A stretch of DNA of 64,000 nucleotides from Paraspadella gotoi. Taxonomy: Eukaryota > Chaetognatha. The first letter of the stretch is position 1, and each line of letters opens with the position of its first letter. The translations under genes were made by a program, and so were the position numbers. Location: assembly GCA_051294375.1 (NCBI GenBank), contig CM119265.1, positions 20,120,966 through 20,184,965 of the forward strand, given 5' to 3'. Under the pieces are notes generated by a model. It did not search any database and had not been told where the DNA came from. It was given only the letters and a program-made list of their open reading frames with translations. Below are positions 1-12,300 of the stretch, piece by piece.

Positions 1-943
1 AGTGAAAACACGCGCCTCAGTCCAAAAAACGGAGAGCACTGGACAAACAAGGGGGCCGAAAACAAGGTTCTTCCCCCTGCAGCCGTACTAAGCGCCGAGG
101 GCAAACGAGAGGGCCGAGTCGCGGCTCTTCCCTCCGCAGCCGCGCAGGGTGCGTCGAGGGCAAGCGAAAGGGCCGAGTCAAGGCTCTTCCCCCGAAGCCA
201 CGCACAACGAAGACGAAAAAGATGGCGGCCGTGAAGAGAGAACTTCAAAAAGCCACGTGTTGAAGAATATCTGTATTCTGAACTCCAAAAAAAGAGAACG
301 AAAAATATGCAAAATTATTTCAACAAAAATAATCAAAAAATATTTTCGTAAAAAAGCCGGGAGACTGTGAGCGCAAAAGCGCGAACAGAAGAAGTGATTC
401 TGTCTCGTGTCGGCGTACTGAGGTAGCGTACGGGAGGGGAAGAGAAGGCGGGGAAGAGGTTTCCTCTTTCGTTTTTCTCTCGGGAGATGTCGCGTTTGCA
501 GAGCAATGCTCACTTTCACTTTGTTGGTGGGGAAGAACAACATGATAGAATTAAACCCGGTTACATGCACTAATAATATTTAGTAAGAAGTTTGAGTATG
601 TAGTTATGCACCTCACAGTTAAACGTAAACAGAAAACTGTAAAAGCGATACATGAAGATCACAAGTTATAAGTTTAAAAAAAATGGAATGTAAACAATAT
701 TTGGGCGAATAATACTGAAATTCTTCCGAGCAGACAAACACCGTAAAAACTTGCGAATAATACGCGTAAAGTTGAAGTGAATCGTAGAAAATGAAGACTA
801 GTTTTTTTCGGACGTACGTAAAAATTAAATAAGAATCTTGCTTTATTGTTGTTGTTTTTCATTAAATAGGCACTGAATGGCTTAAACAGACCGCAAAGAA
901 AACAAGCAAACGAAAAATAAAAAATAGAAAAACCTAAAAGAAA
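1..943. other. Spacer downstream of LRSAM1 with a GC-rich minisatellite
   Basis: No gene can be supported here. The first 210 bases are GC-rich and carry the minisatellite listed separately; the rest is AT-rich. A TTTATT at 842-847 reads as AATAAA on the minus strand about 100 bases after the LRSAM1 stop, so the right end is probably LRSAM1 3' UTR. Open frames at 17-205 (minus) and 149-370 (plus) follow the minisatellite and show no protein-like character. Confidence 0.6.
53..208. repeat. Minisatellite, about 2.6 units of 58-59 bp
   Basis: Three units begin with GGGCCGA at 53, 111 and 170. Each continues with a CTCTTCCC-like or TTCTTCCC-like block and a GCAGCCG-like or GAAGCCA block; the first two also end in a CGAGGGCAA block. 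Units are 58 and 59 bp long and the third is cut short near 208. They have diverged at several positions, so this is not a recent expansion. Confidence 0.8.
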
Positions 944-3553
944 TCAGTCAACAACTACCCTTGTCCCAGCGCCAAGCAAGAGCTTTGCTGCAAGCTCCTG
1001 CCGGCAAAGCGGACACTCCTTAATAGGCTCAACGCAATCGTTGCAACAGCAAACGTGACCGCAAGGGAGAAAAATAACATTGGGTGCAGCGTTAAGGCAG
1101 ACGACACATTCCGTCTGGTGATGAATCTTGAAAGAAGTTGATGGAACGGTGGCATTGGATATATTTGGAACATTTCCGGGAAATGCGGCGCCTCTCTCGT
1201 CGTTCGTTATCGTTGTCGCCGTCTCGGTTCGATTCTCTTTTTTCCACGTCTTCTTCTTCATTTCTGGGGACGAGGGCGCGGAAGGAAGACGAACGGTGAG
1301 GTCGCCCGACACCGGCATTTCCAACCGGCGAGTTTTCTCCTCCGCCCGATCTTTCTCGTCCCGATAAGTCTCGATCTGTTTGAGGATAGCTTTTCGGACG
1401 CCAACGTCGTCGACGCCGATCTCGGCCAAATCCCCGTCCGTCAGAGTCAACATCGTCTCTATAGTGATGCGGTTTGTAGCGAAAAGGGTAAGGAAAGAAT
1501 TAGCGCCGGCTTCCTTCAGTAAAGACGCCACCACAGCTTCCAGTTGACTATATTCTTCGTCCATAAGCGACTGGGGCTTCCGATCCATTAGGCGCTGATA
1601 CTGGATGAGCCAATATTGCTTGATCGAGTCTTCGCGCTGATCCTCCATCTCTATGAGCCGATTTTTCAGCTCCTTCTCCCGCTTGCCCTTCTCGTCGATG
1701 AGCTGAAGCAATACGGCGGTGAGGGCGCTGCGGTGTTCCGCCAGCGCTTTTTTGTCCGATTCGGCCTTGACGGCTTTCCGCTGGATCTCAAGCAGCGTCA
1801 GGTTCATGAGTTCGTCCTCGATTAGCCCGATCTCTTTTCGTAAGCGCTCATGCTTCGAGTCTTTATCCATTACCAGCTTTTCGTAGGCCATACGTTGAAA
1901 CTCCACCTCCTCGAAGCAATTGGCCATGATCTGCTCTCTCTCCTTGAGGGTTCGATCGACGGCCCTGTCAACTTGACGTTCGTCCTGGACCATCTCATCG
2001 AGCGTCCGCCGAGCCGTTATTTCCCGTTCTCGTTCGTACTTTTCGTAGGCGGCGAGCATCTGGTCGTCGTTGTGCAACAACTCGAGCTGCCGCATGGACT
2101 CGATGACGTCCTTCTGGCGAAGGAAAGCGGCCTCTTCAACCTTCACCTTGTAGTAATCTTCGAGGTCAACGCGGTCTCGCTCCGCCTTGTCCATTATAGC
2201 CTCAATGAGCTTGGCTCGTTCGTTGGTCTCCAGAATAGAAGCGATGAGACCGTTCACCTGCAGATTAAATTTCGGTAAAACGGGTCGCGCATGTTGTCAA
2301 CGAAAATAACTAATGGTCGAACCTGATCCTCCGCGTCCTTGACCGAGGTCATAAGATTGAGACGGTCCTTGTCGCGCTTCTCGAGGATAACCTCCAGATT
2401 GGCGAGCACTTTACCCTCTTCGCGCTCGATGTCTTCTACCAGATTCACCTTTTCAGCCTGCGACTGGGCCACCGCCTGCAACTCCCGCTTCTGCATCTCC
2501 CTGTACTCCAACTCGCTGCGCAGTGCGTCCTGTCGCTTCTGCTCCTCCTTGTCCTCAAAAAATCGCCGACGCTCTTCCATGTGACCCTCCGCGATGCGAC
2601 TTTCCTGAGAGGCGCGAAGAGAGATTACAAATTTATTCCTATGTAAACTTAATCAAGATTTAAACACGCCAATCAATAAAGAACCCACTTCCAGCGCCTT
2701 TTTTCGCATCGTCGTCGTTTCGTCGTCTTCCTCCAATGCGTCGTCGACCCCGGAATCCCTCGGAGGGCAGTAGGGGCGCCCGGCGGCTGAGCAGAGCGCT
2801 CGCATGATGGACTCGATACCTTCGGCGCAAACAAGCGAGTCGGGAAATTTCATGTTGGCGGCGTCGAGAAAGAGTGTCGTTAGCGTCTCGCATCTCTGCG
2901 AAAAACCGGGCGGTATTTTCGTCACCTTCTCGTTCTTCTGAATATCGAGCGCTTTGAGCCTCTCCAGTTCGACTAGGCAACTCGGAAACTCTTTTAAACG
3001 ATTGGCTTGTAGGTTTAGTTGAGCCAGGTGTCGGAGCTGGCCGAACGACTTCGGTAGGGATTCGAGCTTGTTCTCGCGCAGGTTTAGGGATTTGAGATTG
3101 ACGAGGGCGGAGCCGAAATCGGCGGGCAGTGAGTGAAGACTGTTTTCAGATAAATCGAACGATTGTAGCAGGTAAAGATCGGTCAGCTTGCCGCCGTGCT
3201 CGAAAGAAGAGAGGGAGTTGACGCGGACGACGAACGTTTCCTTGCGAAGGATCTTGACGAGAGCAAAGAGGCCCTCGGGAAATTGGGAAAGTTCACATTC
3301 GGAGAGGTCGATCGACGGGTGTGGGTCTTCCTTGGCCAAGTACATCTGAAAAAAATTATTACTAGTTATAATTCAAATTGTAATCGTAAAGGGAAATAAA
3401 TAATAGTATATTAATCCAAAATTTAGAACGACGGATTACGACGAGAGTTTATGTCCAACAATATGAGATGATTTAATTCCTGAAACTTACCTGTCTTTCT
3501 TGACGTTTTTTGGCCTCGGGCGATTGCTTCGAACCTTTGTTTTTTCGAAACAT
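944..3553 (-). CDS. LRSAM1: E3 ubiquitin ligase LRSAM1 (LRR - coiled coil - SAM - PSAP - RING)
   Basis: Four exons, all joining in phase 0: 3491-3553, 2689-3345, 2323-2604 and 944-2257, giving 771 aa (human about 723). The family ubiquitinates the ESCRT-I subunit TSG101 and targets intracellular bacteria. Visible in order: a basic N-terminus; leucine-rich repeats at about 45-190 with repeated LxxLxLxxNxLxxLP patterns; long charged coiled coil at about 240-580; a SAM domain at about 586-634; a PSAP tetrapeptide at 659-662, the kind of late-domain motif that binds the TSG101 UEV domain; and a C-terminal RING at about 717-754 (CVVC, CGHVCCC, CPLC). The start is the ATG at 3553, giving MFRKNKG. 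Donor GTAAGT and acceptor TTTTTTCAG flank the first intron. It is the last gene of the minus-strand run, 367 bp below gene A. Confidence 0.95.
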
Positions 3554-3796
3554 TTTCAGACAGATTTTTTCGAGTGGCAGTTTTCTAAGATTTGTTGGTG
3601 GTATTCCGTTGAAAATCTTCGAGTTACGACTGATACCACAACAGCATGGCGTCAAAGGTATTTTGCAGTTGAAAAATGTTCGAAGTAGCACCAAAGCGAT
3701 TGATGTGAACTTGCTGTGAATTTAGAACGACACAATATCTTTAGAAAAATCAAACACAAAAATAAACGATTTGACTGGTTGTATTACACAAAAAGA

Positions 3797-3849
<53 letters not shown>

Positions 3850-3920
3850 AAAAACTGAAGAGTGAGGGAGGTTTGAGAAAGGGTGAAATAGTTCAAAGCG
3901 AGGCGACGTCTCCGTCGGAG
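3554..3920. other. Gene A to LRSAM1 spacer
   Basis: This holds the 3' flank of gene A, with the (GA)n microsatellite, and the 5' flank of LRSAM1. I see no additional gene. Confidence 0.6.
3801..3846. repeat. (GA)23 microsatellite
   Basis: An uninterrupted GA run of 46 bases on the plus strand, starting 75 bp past the stop of gene A. It would be (TC)23 in that gene's transcript, probably in the 3' UTR. Confidence 0.95.
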
Positions 3921-5037
3921 TCAGGGGGCGATCGTCAAAGCCGTAGACGTCGTCTGCGTCGTCGATCCGCCAGTCGAGAAGCACTTGCAAAACGACATCT
4001 GGACCACGCTGCGGCAGTAAGACTTGAGCGAAAGAAGATAGGGCTTTTTGAGTCGAGTCTTGTGAAATCCCACCTTTTGTCGGTCGAGCGCCACAAGATT
4101 GGGAAAGTGCTCGAAAAAGGCGCTGAAACAGCGGGCGAAATAACCGCGACACGCCTCGTTTTTTACGTGTCCGTTGGTCTTGAAGGGGCATTTGATGTAA
4201 ACTTCGCGGCCGAAGGCATAGAGGAGGGTATTAAGGACCTTGAAGGCGTACGAGTTTTTGACTGTGACCGTGGAGTCGTGAATGGCCGTCACGTCGCGGA
4301 TTTTTGGGTGGCGAGGAACGAATTCGTCGAAAATCCACTGAATCTGAGAAAAATTATAAAATACTAATAATAATTCGTGAACAGTTTAAAACAAATAAAG
4401 CAACTAACCCCCTGTTCGTCGCCTTCTCCTACGAAGCCATTCCCGTCTGCGAAGGAGTTGGGAAAGTGATGTACAAAAGAGCTGCCGGCAAACTGCGTCT
4501 GCGTCGCGTGGGCAGAGTCGTGGAGGTGATGCTCCCTCGTCGACGTCGATTTGTTCGTCGAGTCGAAGTCGTAGTTGAGATCATGAGCCTGACTCTGCCG
4601 ACTTACCTTGATCTAGTTAGGTTAAGAGGATATAATGGAAAAGCTTTTTCAATCTTAAAACCATTCTTTTTGCAGTTTATTGTAAAAAAAGTCACCTTCT
4701 TTGCGTAACTCGAAGTCGACGGTCTTTTCCTCGCTTTAATCGAATGCGCTCCTAAGGGAACGAAGGGCTGACAAACGAGGCTCCCGTCTGGCTTGGCTTC
4801 ACGCCGAACAAGTGACGATGATCCCGCTGCGTCTAGCGTCACCTCGACGTCAGCAACTCCAGGGCTCAATCGTTGACGTCTAAAGTCCTCTGCGAGGCGA
4901 TCGTCGCCGGCCCAAAGGGCGCCGCCACTACCGTCGGTGGGGCGGACAAGGACGAAGACCTCCAAGTCGCCCCCGGAGAGGGAAGTCATTTTCAGTGCCG
5001 TCTCCAGAACCATCGTGGATAGGGAGAGTGGTGTCAT
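3921..5037 (-). CDS. Lineage-specific family member A (function unknown)
   Basis: Three exons in phase 0: 4696-5037, 4409-4612 and 3921-4343, 322 aa. I do not recognise the family. It is the most divergent of three paralogues in this window (see 9,325-13,989 and 16,967-18,304). The first exon has an amphipathic start (VLETALKMTSL) followed by a VFVLV strand, as in the paralogues. The middle exon is polar, rich in His, Asp, Ser and Thr. The last exon carries the conserved C-terminal domain: IQWIFDEFV, a helix around VKNSYAFKVLNTLLYAFG, then CPF, FARCFSAFFEHFPNL and a basic tail. The exon 2 acceptor lies at 4613-4614 (CTAACTAG). A cis alternative 6 nt further in, after AAG, would also stay in frame. 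No signal peptide or membrane span is seen. A nuclear role is possible from the basic and polar character, but that is a guess. Confidence 0.75.
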
Positions 5038-5740
5038 GGCGAAAAGGTAGCAAATCAGGGGTTCGTAAATTAAAGTCGCTGGTTTAAATAGGGTAAAAGT
5101 CTAAAAAAATACATCGAAAGCTCTTATAAAATTCAAAATAATTTTAAACAATCGCGACAAAAACAAAAATTCTTTCAGTTGAGTAAACTACCCTCACAAA
5201 AAAGTCAACAGACGACTAAATTGAAACGAACACACGAATACATCATCAATCGTAATCTCAACGAAAGCCAAAAAGGAAACTTGTCTCAGCTATTATAATT
5301 ATATCAAGGATTAAAAAGGTTTTCTGAAGTAGGAGAAAAACAAGTAACATAAGAAAAAATCAAAAGAAAGGTTTTAAATGAACATTGTGATTGTTCGTTG
5401 ATTTTAAACGCCATAAGCATTACAAAGAAAATGCTCGCAATAAATAAAAAAAATCAACTTTTGGTAATAACCACCTAGCTGAGAATCAAAATAATTTTGA
5501 CGGAAGAGCGGGAGATTAGCTTCTAATGTACGTAACACGATTCGTGCGGCAAATGACTGAGGGGACGACGGGTGAACCGCGACAATGACTCACCATTGGT
5601 GATCACGAGTTCCACAATCACAACATTAATAATGCCACGCTTCAAAACCGAAACAAGGTAAACTATAATCGATGGCGAGAGGGGTGGACTCGTCAAAGTT
5701 TGTCCTCAAAATATTGATTTGTTTGTACAGGAAAAAAAAG
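5038..5740. other. Spacer between ANKMY2 and gene A
   Basis: AT-rich, 703 bp, presumably the ANKMY2 3' UTR and gene A 5' flank. No exon with coding character was found on either strand. Confidence 0.6.
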
Positions 5741-7631
5741 TTAGATATTAATCGTCACGTTATTTAGGTCGGCCGTAATTTTGGCGGCATCCATGGGAAC
5801 ACTCTGAACAGGGGAGGATCCTTCAGCTGCCGTCGCCGCCGCAGCTGCCTGAATTTTCTTAAATCGTTGTTGGAGATCCTTGCAGAACTTTTTATGGGTA
5901 AACCAATGGAGCTTCTGGCAATCACTGTCGCAATAACTTGACATCTTGCATGCGGCGCAACGCTTCTGCGCGCCCACCGAGCCGCAAGTATCGCAAACGC
6001 GATCATCTTGATTCGGGATAGCGGGCCCGTTGACCGCCGTGTTTAAAACCTTAACGTTGGAGATTTAAAACCAGTAGAAAACCATTTTTTCGACCAACTT
6101 TGAAGCGCGACTAGTCTATTCAGCACTCACGTCCAGCGCGGAGGGCCTGTGACCGATTTGCGTATTGGCCAAAGTTCGAACCATGCCTTGGAGTGAATCC
6201 GATTCGGAATAAGGAAATTCCCTAAGGGTTTGACGAATGAACTTTTCCTGGCCGGCTGGGAACATGTCACTGTCGCGAAGTTTCATTAACATCTGGAAAA
6301 AAATACTAAACCGAAGAAAAAGGAAAAAAATTTCCACCGGTGGACGGAGCGAACCTTAATGAACGAGGCGCCCATGTCTTCGCGACAGACATGTGATTTT
6401 CCCATCTCGCGCACGATGCAAGCCAAATAATTCATCTTGATGGCGCGCGCTTCGTTGTGGGCCGTCGGATTTTTTGCTTTGAACCACTTTCCACAGAGTT
6501 TCTCCAAAAGGCGCACTACCTAATATGGGCAATAAACGGAGCTCGATGTGAGGGGAGAAAATCTGACGAAAGTCATCATAAAAATTTATACGTACTTTTA
6601 ACCGATTTTCCAAGAGACAAGGATGACGTTGAATAAAAATTCCGATATAAGTGGGATGAATGTTTTGAGAGAGTATGAGTCTGTGAAACGATTGAAGGCA
6701 ATCCAGAGGTAATTCCGCTTCATTCTCTAATCCTAACGATAGGAATATGCACATCAAAATTATTAAAACTATAAAGATATACGCTTAACTAGAAATGCAT
6801 CTCGTTAACTCACCTTGGGGTTTTGTGTACGCTTCTAGCTCTTCCCGGGGAATAAAATTGTTTATGAAGCTGGCCACGCGATGCTGACCCACGAAAGCAG
6901 CCATCTGAGCCGCATTTCGCCCAACAGAGTTGGTGACCAATGGTTTTGCTCCGTTTGCTAGGAGAAGTTCCGTCACCTTTTTCGGTAATGAACAATTTCA
7001 ACTCAACGAAAAAATAGTCAATAATAGTCTACAGACTATAATCTGTAACTGAAAAACCTGAAGGTTTCCTGCAATTCCGGCAAACATGAGCGCTGTGTAG
7101 TTAAAGTCGTGTTTGTCCGAGTTAACGTCGGCGCCATGTTGAAGGAGGAGCTCGCACATCGGAATGCTTCCCTGTGAAGACCGAGGTTTGAGGAAATTCG
7201 ATTTCCAAACAGCCTTAGGTCATATCACTTTCAACAGGATAAAGTAGGAAGGAAAGAAAAAGTACAAAGACTGCGGAGAATATTCTGTCTACTCCACGTA
7301 CCTGATGCGCAGCGTGCATGATCGGTGTCATCCCGTGAGCATCGAGACAATTGACGTCTGGGGGATCCTCGCCGGCCAGCAGCGCCAAGGCCGCCTCCAC
7401 ATCGCCACAGGCGATGACATTCAGGAGAGACTGCTCCGAGATTGTTATTGGGGGGTGCCGCGACGGCGCAGAAACGGCTTCCTTGAGAGCGTCTTTGTCA
7501 ACCTCTTGAGTTGAAGTTTCGCACTTCTCAGTGTCACTCTTAATGACAGAGCCAGTTTTCGGAGGAGGAGCTCCGATGTCGGGATTAGAGTCTCCCATTA
7601 CGATTTTTGTTTTCAAATCAGTGGCGACCAA
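5741..7631 (-). CDS. ANKMY2: Ankyrin repeat and MYND domain protein 2
   Basis: Seven exons: 7302-7631, 7058-7171, 6814-6976, 6596-6726, 6355-6519, 6131-6292 and 5741-6049; phases agree throughout and give about 457 aa (human 441). Human ANKMY2 is linked to ciliary and Hedgehog signalling through adenylyl cyclase trafficking and FKBP38. The sequence shows ankyrin repeats ([17 protein letters not shown], then HGADVN and NYTALMFA, then [17 protein letters not shown]), the family segment [11 protein letters not shown] with YTKPQG, an alpha-helical middle, and a MYND zinc finger near residues 370-410 ([28 protein letters not shown]). A Gly/Ala-rich tail follows. Two in-frame starts exist, 7631 and 7598; the second (MGDSNP) cannot be excluded. 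Donors and acceptors are canonical. Confidence 0.95.
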
Positions 7632-9324
7632 AAAGTAACAACCTGAGCGGATTATCGAAATAGTGGCACGAAAAAACGTATGACAAGTGGCGAAGCAAAA
7701 ATTGAAAACTAAACTAAAACGGATGGAAGGAGAAAATAAAGACGAGATCTGGACGCAACGAGGTGAGTCGCTTCAAAAATCCGAGTGTCGTTGACTCGCC
7801 GGTCCGTACGGAGGAAGTCCGTCTTTTTTGTTCTGTCGTTTGATGAGCGTGAAAAAGTTCCGCCTGAAGAGATCGCGGCACGACGTGCGCACGGAGCGCT
7901 CCCGTCCGGACGGAAGTGACTTCGTGTCTGCAAAAGAAACAACGAGAGCGAGATGGAGAAAGAGGGGAAAAATGATGGAAAGAGAAAAGGAACGGGCGAG
8001 TGACAAAATATTAATTCGCGAATGGATGAGAAAAAACTGGCAAAAAGCTAATCTTTAACGGTATTTTATACGCTTTTTGTATAATAACGGCGCATAGCAT
8101 AACAAAATTCATCAACGATTATATTATTTATATTTTTTTCTGAACATGAAATGCAGAGTTTTTTTTCAAGAATAGTTTTGTTTTGGCCGGTAAAAATAAA
8201 AGGCGCGGAGTGACCGCGAGATCACAAAAATAACCTAATATAATGTTAGAAAGCTAACAAAAACTAAAAAAAAAAAAAAAAACACAAAAAAAAACCAAAA
8301 AAAGTTTTTATAGTCTGCGATCTGTGGCCAGATTGTTTAAGTTTTCGGCTCTATTTTTGAACTGGTTGTTCTGACGTTTCAGCAGCATAAAGAAGTTTCT
8401 CCTGCACATCCAGCGGCATGAGGCTTTGAAGGAGCACTGCGTCCGCTGACCGATGGGCCTCTTCACGCCTGCAGGAGGAGGAGGGGGGATTGTTGGGGAA
8501 ACGTTTCTTCTTGGTCAGTTTTTTGCTCTTTCGCGGTCGCAAAAAAAGCATTCCGGTTTCCTCTCCCCCCTCCGATCTCTCTTCGTATTCTCGGTCGGCT
8601 TTAAAAAAGTTACAAATTCGCCAAAGGTTTCGTGCGATTTGGTTTAAGCGTTTGCAATTTCAGGTTCTTTGGCGTTTTTTTTTAATCTTTATTCTCTTTG
8701 ACGACGAGGAATCTCAAAGTGGGTACGGGGTAACTTTGATTTGATTATGTTTTGACAAGTGGTTCTTAAAGAAGTCGTACATCATTTTGCGACAGGCTGT
8801 GCGCATTCGTCGCTTCGCCGAACCCACCGACCGAAAGCACCCTGATGGAAGAGGGAAGGGAGCAAAAAATGCATCGTCTGTGCGTTTTAAATCTAAAAAA
8901 TCGCTTTAAGGGAAGGGAGAGGGGCGACCAAAAATTTCGGGAACCGTCTTTTTTTTACAAAAAAAGCTCTATCTGGCGCAAACTGTACCAGTTTTTTATC
9001 GATAAAAAACAGTTATGGTTCCACTAAAAAAAGTTAGGGAAATAAATGCTCACCTAGCGTATTTTTTGAAGCATAGAGGAAAACCAACCCCTACATCTCT
9101 CCCGACAATAACCTTTTACTGTAAGTCGTTTCTTCCCCATACTTCTCGTTAAGCCTTTGAAAAGTCAGAATGAGAACCATTTCAAAAGTTACGTCAAAAC
9201 CTCCGTAATTTCATGTTTATGCGTTTTTAATTTTTTTGGGTCTACAATAGTAATTAAAAAAAAAAGAAAGGGACAAAAAGTATAAAATCGATGCCATTTA
9301 ACGATTAAACTTTACTCTTAAATT
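7632..9324. other. Spacer with a possible small unannotated gene
   Basis: 1.7 kb between gene B and ANKMY2. Two GC-richer islets stand out. On the minus strand, 8354-8475 follows a CTCCTCCTCCTGCAG-like acceptor and encodes an acidic-to-polar stretch ending in EQPVQK and a stop; 8770-8840 is also GC-rich and contains a basic MRTACRKMMYDFF-like frame. I cannot join them into a gene with certainty. The rest is AT-rich and featureless, with a poly(A) run at 8268-8282. Confidence 0.35.
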
Positions 9325-12300
9325 TTACTGTCCGTTATTTGGTAATCTATTTAACTTCAAATTAGTTCTAAAGTTATTTCGAAATCGCTCTCGACACGCT
9401 GGTTTCAAGGGGTAGAGCCTTTTGCCAATCTGACTCGTCCGACCTCGTTCGTGAAGGAGCTGTAGGTTGGGAAGTTGGTTCCATATCTCCTCAAAGCAGA
9501 GCGAGTAGAACTGCTTGCATTTGGGGTCCTCGATGCTGCGGAAGGGGCATTTGGCGGCGGCGATTTTGGAAAAGTCGTAGAGGAGCGAGTTCAAGAGTTT
9601 GGAAGAGACCGAGTTTTTATCGGAGACGGATTCGTCGCATATCTGCTTCACAGCCTCCAGCTTAGGGTGTTGAAGTATCTCGGCGAAGATCCATTGTTTC
9701 TGAAGGGTTTTTATAAATTATTAAAAATTTTAAAAGCATAGTATAGCCATTATACTATCAAAGAAATTAATGAAAAAAAAAAAAAAAAATTGATTGATGC
9801 AATAACGAATTATTGATGTAATAATAATTGATTGATGGAATAGTAATTAATTATTGATGCGATGATAACCAAATATTTAAGCGATGATAATAGGGGAAGC
9901 CCAACTCAATGGGGTGAGTCAAAAATTTAAAGTGAGTCCATGCTCAAACGAAAATTTATACATTTTTAAGAATACTTTCAATGGACAAAAAACTTCTAAT
10001 ATGGCTCTTTACCCTAGTAATTAATTTTTTAATATTTATTTATAGATAGGAAAGGCCAAAAATTTTTTTTATAGTTTTTAAATTTTAATTTTCAGATAGC
10101 TCATAAAAAGTTTTTTACACAAAGTATAATTCTTTTATAAATATTTTTATGATAAGTGTGTCAAAAATAAGAAAAAAACATAAAAAATCATCATCATCAT
10201 CTTTCGATGATTTTTTAAGTTTTTTTATATTTTCACTTAAAAAACGTAAGAATTTTTTAAAAGCTGTAATTATATTTCTTGTTTAACTTTTTATGCTCTA
10301 TCAGAATACATCAAAAAAATTTAAGATTTACAAAAAAATGGACAGCCGCTGCAGAGCTTAACTCGTTTTTAAAAGAATCAGAAGAAGCAGCGACGGAAAA
10401 AAAGAGAAAAGAGCGACGGAAAAAAAAAAACATATAAATTATAATTAAAAGAGAGAGATAGAGAGCTGGACAGCCGCTGCAGAACTGAACTCGTTTATAT
10501 ATATAAAAATTGTTTGTAAATAAAACAAATGAGTATAAGAATATAAAATATAACAATTTAAAAGACCTCAATGATGAGAAACCATATCTAAATTTTTGAG
10601 CTTCCTTTGGTTACACACTTGAGCTATTTTCAATGTTCAAACAGCGTGACGACGACGACGACACCGGCACAAAGCAATACTAAATGGTTATCTACGCCCA
10701 AGACGGGCTTAAGCCCGTCTGGCGAGATAAAAAAAGTGAAAGGAAATAAAGAGCTTAAGAAAACAATTTTCCCAGAGGAGGATTTAGCCTGCCGTCCAAT
10801 TCTCCTCTTCCTCTTCTTCTTCTTTCCTCCTCCTGCCCCTTAGTATATTTTGTCTAGCGATATATTCTCTCGTTTCTACTCTTGTAGCAGAATAATTTGT
10901 GGTTCATTTCAAATGAGATTGAGTTCTTCAATCTCATTTACATATTGTAGTAGTTTAGACCATTTCTCATATCTTTTCATACAGTTTTCATAATAGTCTT
11001 ATTTTACGGTTTTGGCAATGGTTTTAATAGGTTTTAATAATGATTTAGTTTTCCAATTATTATTCAAATATTTTATAGTAGTATTGTCGCTTTATAAATG
11101 GAAGTATTTTTCTTGTTCTGGGAGACTGGCTCATGTTTGATAGAAGATTGTTATTGTCAAAGGCCAAGCTATTAATAAGCTAGGATTTAATGTTAAGTTG
11201 ATAATACAATAAATAATGTAATTGACCACTATTGCTTCTCTTTATATTAATTCATAAACATTATCAAGTAGAACAGCAAAAATAACAATGCGAGCATTCT
11301 ACCACTAACCATAAGGTCAACAAATAAATAATAATATAAGATGCCCCCCCGTTAGACTCTTCGTGAAATATACCATTATTTTCCCTCTATTTCTTCACGC
11401 CTTCAATACCGCTCAAGTGACGCCCTCTTCGCGGCTCGACACCCTACTCCCCGTGGCTTAAGTTTCCCGTGCAAACCCTCAGCAAAAAAAACCGTGGAAA
11501 TTATCAAAAGAAACTATCTTTCTGCACTAACAACCAAAAACAGAAACTCGGAAATCAACTAAATTGGACAAATTTTCCTCCCCAAAAAGAAAGGATTTTA
11601 TTCGACTAAACCATTACAAAGAAGCTGCATAATTTTAGAAACAAAACCCTTCTTGATATTTATTACAAGATAATTTTCTCTTCACTCTTCATCAACCAAA
11701 ACTTGAAATTTTCAAAATCTAAACATCAAACTTTGAACTTTAAAAACAAGATGCTTCAAACTCTTTCTTTCTCTCTCTCTCTCTCCTCTCTCTCTCTCCC
11801 TCCTCGGCGACTGAAAATGGCGAAAGTTGAGATTGGACTTTAACCTCTTAAGAAAAAGGAAAAAGAAAACGTTATCTCCCTTGAAAGACAAAAAAAAAAA
11901 GAAAAATTAAAATAACTGTCCAGAAAAACCAATACCTTTTCTACCCTAAATCTTGCATAATAAAAAAAAAATGGCCGCAATAAACTTTAAAGATCAAATC
12001 AGTTCTGATGACTCTAAAGGAGAATATATTGGCATCTTGGAAAACCTGATGAATTTTTCTAAAAGATTGCATACTAATAATGCAAACCCACGAATTCTGG
12101 ACAGAATATAATGGATCTACTTGCTTTGGTGCAGAATACACATATGTCCCCTCTTCCTTTAAAAACCCAAACTGTCTCCACCTCAACTCAAACCTATTCA
12201 ACTCAGTCAATGCTTCAACCCAGACCTCAAAACCCAAGGCTAGTTGCAATAAATCAACTCAGACTAAAATACCCTACTCAACCTCCTCTTCCAAAACTAC

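Noticed and set aside
3771-4367. 198-codon plus-strand ORF starting in the GA repeat
   Set aside because: It is the shadow of gene A exon 3 plus the microsatellite (Arg-Glu repeats).
7773-8006. Minus-strand frame with a signal-peptide-like start
   Set aside because: It opens on TTG, not ATG, has no splice or homology support and overlaps the ANKMY2 upstream region.
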